The position numbers and the translations under genes are program-made. From assembly GCA_009720755.1 (NCBI GenBank), contig WNKV01000023.1:1-64000 (forward strand): DNA of 64,000 nucleotides, read 5' to 3'. Below the pieces are notes generated by a model, which saw only the letters and a program-made list of their open reading frames with translations, ran no database searches and was not told the DNA's origin. The stretch's first letter is position 1. Each line of letters opens with the position of its first letter. This DNA comes from Rhodoplanes serenus (GTDB lineage Bacteria > Pseudomonadota > Alphaproteobacteria > Rhizobiales > Xanthobacteraceae). Below, piece by piece: positions 62,719 to 64,000 of the stretch.

Positions 62719-63405
62719 ATGCCGAATGCCCGCAAGATCCTGATCGTCGATGACGAGACCGAGTTGCGCGACGCTCTCGTCGAGCAGCTCTCGCTGCACG
62801 ACGAATTCGAGCCGGCCGCCGTCGACACCGGGGCCAAGGCCGTGCAGGCTGCCAAGGCGACGCCGTTCGACCTGGTGATCATGGATGTCGGCCTGCCCGA
62901 CATCGATGGGCGCGAGGCGGTGCGCATTCTGCGCAAGAACGGCTTCAAGGCGCCGATCATCATGCTGACCGGCCACGACACCGATTCCGACACCATCCTG
63001 GGGCTGGAGTCGGGCGCCAACGACTACGTGCCGAAGCCGTTCCGCTTCGCCGTGCTGCTCGCCCGCATCCGCGCCCAGCTCCGTCAGCACGAGGCGAGCG
63101 AGGACGCGGTGTTCGCCATCGGGCCGTACACGTTCCGGCCGAGCTCCAAGCTCCTGGTCAGCCCCAAGGGCAACAAGGTGCGGCTGACCGAGAAGGAGAC
63201 GGCGATCCTGCGCTTCCTGTATCGCGCCGGCCAGAAGCCGGTGTCGCGCGACGTGCTGCTTCAGGAGGTCTGGGGCTACAATTCCGGCGTCACCACCCAT
63301 ACGCTGGAGACTCACATCTATCGGCTGCGTCAGAAGGTGGAGCGCGACGCCGCCAATCCCGCCATCCTGGTCACCGAGGCGGGGGGCTACAAGCTGGTGC
63401 CCTGA
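62719..63405 (+). CDS. OmpR-family response regulator (CenR/OtpR-like)
   Basis: A 228-residue regulator with ATG 62719. The receiver domain has IVDDETELR (acidic pocket), the phospho-acceptor in LVIMDVGLPD (Asp about 54), MLTGHDTDSD (Thr) and DYVPKPF (Lys). The DNA-binding winged helix (about 130-228) has KVRLTEKETAILRFLYRAGQ, VLLQEVWGYNSG and THTLETHIYRLRQKVE. The receiver sequence is close to alphaproteobacterial CenR/OtpR, an essential envelope regulator, by my recollection. No histidine kinase gene is adjacent, as is usual for CenR. Confidence 0.9.
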   Translation: MPNARKILIVDDETELRDALVEQLSLHDEFEPAAVDTGAKAVQAAKATPFDLVIMDVGLPDIDGREAVRILRKNGFKAPIIMLTGHDTDSDTILGLESGANDYVPKPFRFAVLLARIRAQLRQHEASEDAVFAIGPYTFRPSSKLLVSPKGNKVRLTEKETAILRFLYRAGQKPVSRDVLLQEVWGYNSGVTTHTLETHIYRLRQKVERDAANPAILVTEAGGYKLVP

Positions 63406-63511
63406 CCAAGATCGTCGGTCCGATCGGTCGCCGGGGGGCGCGGCCGGTTCATCCTCGTCGGACGTGGACGCCCCGTGTCGCCGCCCGCGGCCAGGACCTC
63501 GTCGCGAACGC

Positions 63512-63967
63512 ATGAGCATCGAAGACGATATCGGGTTCCTGGAGAGCGTTCCGACGTTTCGGCTGCTCGGCCCCAATGCGTTGCGGATTCTGGCGATCGG
63601 CTGCGAGAGCCGGTCGGTCGCCTCGGGCGGCGTGCTGTTCCGGGCGGGCGACGCCGCCGATTGCGGCTATGTGGTGCAGGAGGGCGCCTTCCGGCTCGAT
63701 GCGGCCCAGCGGGACGGCCCGGTCACCACGGTGGGACCCGGCGTGCTGCTCGGCGAGTTGGCGCTCCTCATCGACACGGTGCGGCCGGTGACCGCGACCG
63801 CGACCGAGCCGTCCGCCGTCATGCGCATCCCGCGCCAGCTTTTTCTCAAGATGCTGGAAGGCTTCCCGGACGCCGCCTATCGGCTGCGCGACCATCTGGC
63901 GGCCCGCGCCCTGGAGACCGCCGACGATATCGCCCAGGTGCGCACCAATCTCGACCCGCGAGGCTGA
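63512..63967 (+). CDS. Cyclic nucleotide-binding domain protein
   Basis: A 151-residue single-domain protein starting at 63512 (MSIEDDIGFLESVPTF). FRAGDAADCGYVVQEGAFRL, VGPGVLLGELALLID and RPVTATATEPSAVMRIPR match the beta-barrel and phosphate-binding cassette of the Crp/CAP cNMP fold. The cassette Glu is present (GELALL), but the usual Arg is replaced or shifted (DTVRPVTA). No DNA-binding helix follows, so it is a sensor without an effector domain. It lies 106 bases after the CenR-like regulator on the same strand. Confidence 0.88.
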   Translation: MSIEDDIGFLESVPTFRLLGPNALRILAIGCESRSVASGGVLFRAGDAADCGYVVQEGAFRLDAAQRDGPVTTVGPGVLLGELALLIDTVRPVTATATEPSAVMRIPRQLFLKMLEGFPDAAYRLRDHLAARALETADDIAQVRTNLDPRG

Positions 63968-64000
63968 GCCCAACGGCGGCACTCTCGGACTGCATCCTCT

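Overview
The window is very GC-rich and densely coded. Small secreted DUF3551 proteins, a PodJ/SEL1-type polarity protein, ligase-associated DNA repair genes, YdcH/DUF465 proteins and dispersed palindromes all point to an alphaproteobacterium of the Hyphomicrobiales (Rhizobiales). The Rhodoplanes/Bradyrhizobium side of that order is a guess. Only the middle section (about 23.4-41.8 kb) looks accessory; the flanks are ordinary chromosome.

Left flank (1-23.3 kb): the N-terminal part of a large coiled-coil polarity/cell-wall protein; a thioesterase; a CorA-like membrane protein; a branched-chain amino acid binding protein; a MIP18 Fe-S factor; a biotinyl-like domain without its lysine; an acyl-CoA dehydrogenase; three tandem DUF3551 genes; a hydrolase; a PhyH dioxygenase; a TPR lipoprotein; bS21; purEK; a diguanylate cyclase; two DUF465 genes; a methyltransferase; an acyl-CoA ligase; a TauE permease; and propionyl-CoA synthetase.

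CRISPR island (23.4-41.8 kb): two CRISPR arrays with different 37-bp repeats (37 and 9 intact repeats) point away from each other around an adaptation/processing operon encoding an RT-Cas1 fusion, Cas2 and Cas6. To the right lies a tightly overlapping effector operon: a Cas10 with no HD domain but an intact GGDE cyclase motif, then three large RAMP proteins (a Cas7 plus Cas5/Csx10-like fusion, a tandem Cas7-Cas7 protein, and a Cas7-insertion protein of the TIGR03986 type). This layout resembles the multi-Cas7 type III-Dv complexes related to III-D and III-E. The operon ends with a CorA-family membrane effector and an NrN-type DHH phosphodiesterase. That pair is the hallmark of SAM-AMP signalling: Cas10 joins SAM to ATP, CorA responds at the membrane, and NrN destroys the messenger. 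In this sequence corA carries a frameshift at a CG-dinucleotide tract, and a CorA relative of similar architecture lies 34 kb away at 3.6-5.3 kb, outside the CRISPR locus.

Right flank (41.8-64 kb): an acyltransferase and a polysaccharide flippase; a small c-type cytochrome; small membrane proteins; cysK; the ligase-associated repair set (pdeM, DEXH helicase, exonuclease, ATP-dependent ligase) with pyrD inserted; a DGPF/YCII protein with an ECF42-like sigma factor and probable regulon genes; a ThiS-like protein with a BNR-repeat protein; an L,D-transpeptidase; a CenR-like response regulator; and a cyclic-nucleotide-binding protein. At least three families of dispersed hairpin repeats are scattered through the window. 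One sits in frame inside the helicase, and another supplies the stop codon of the NrN gene.
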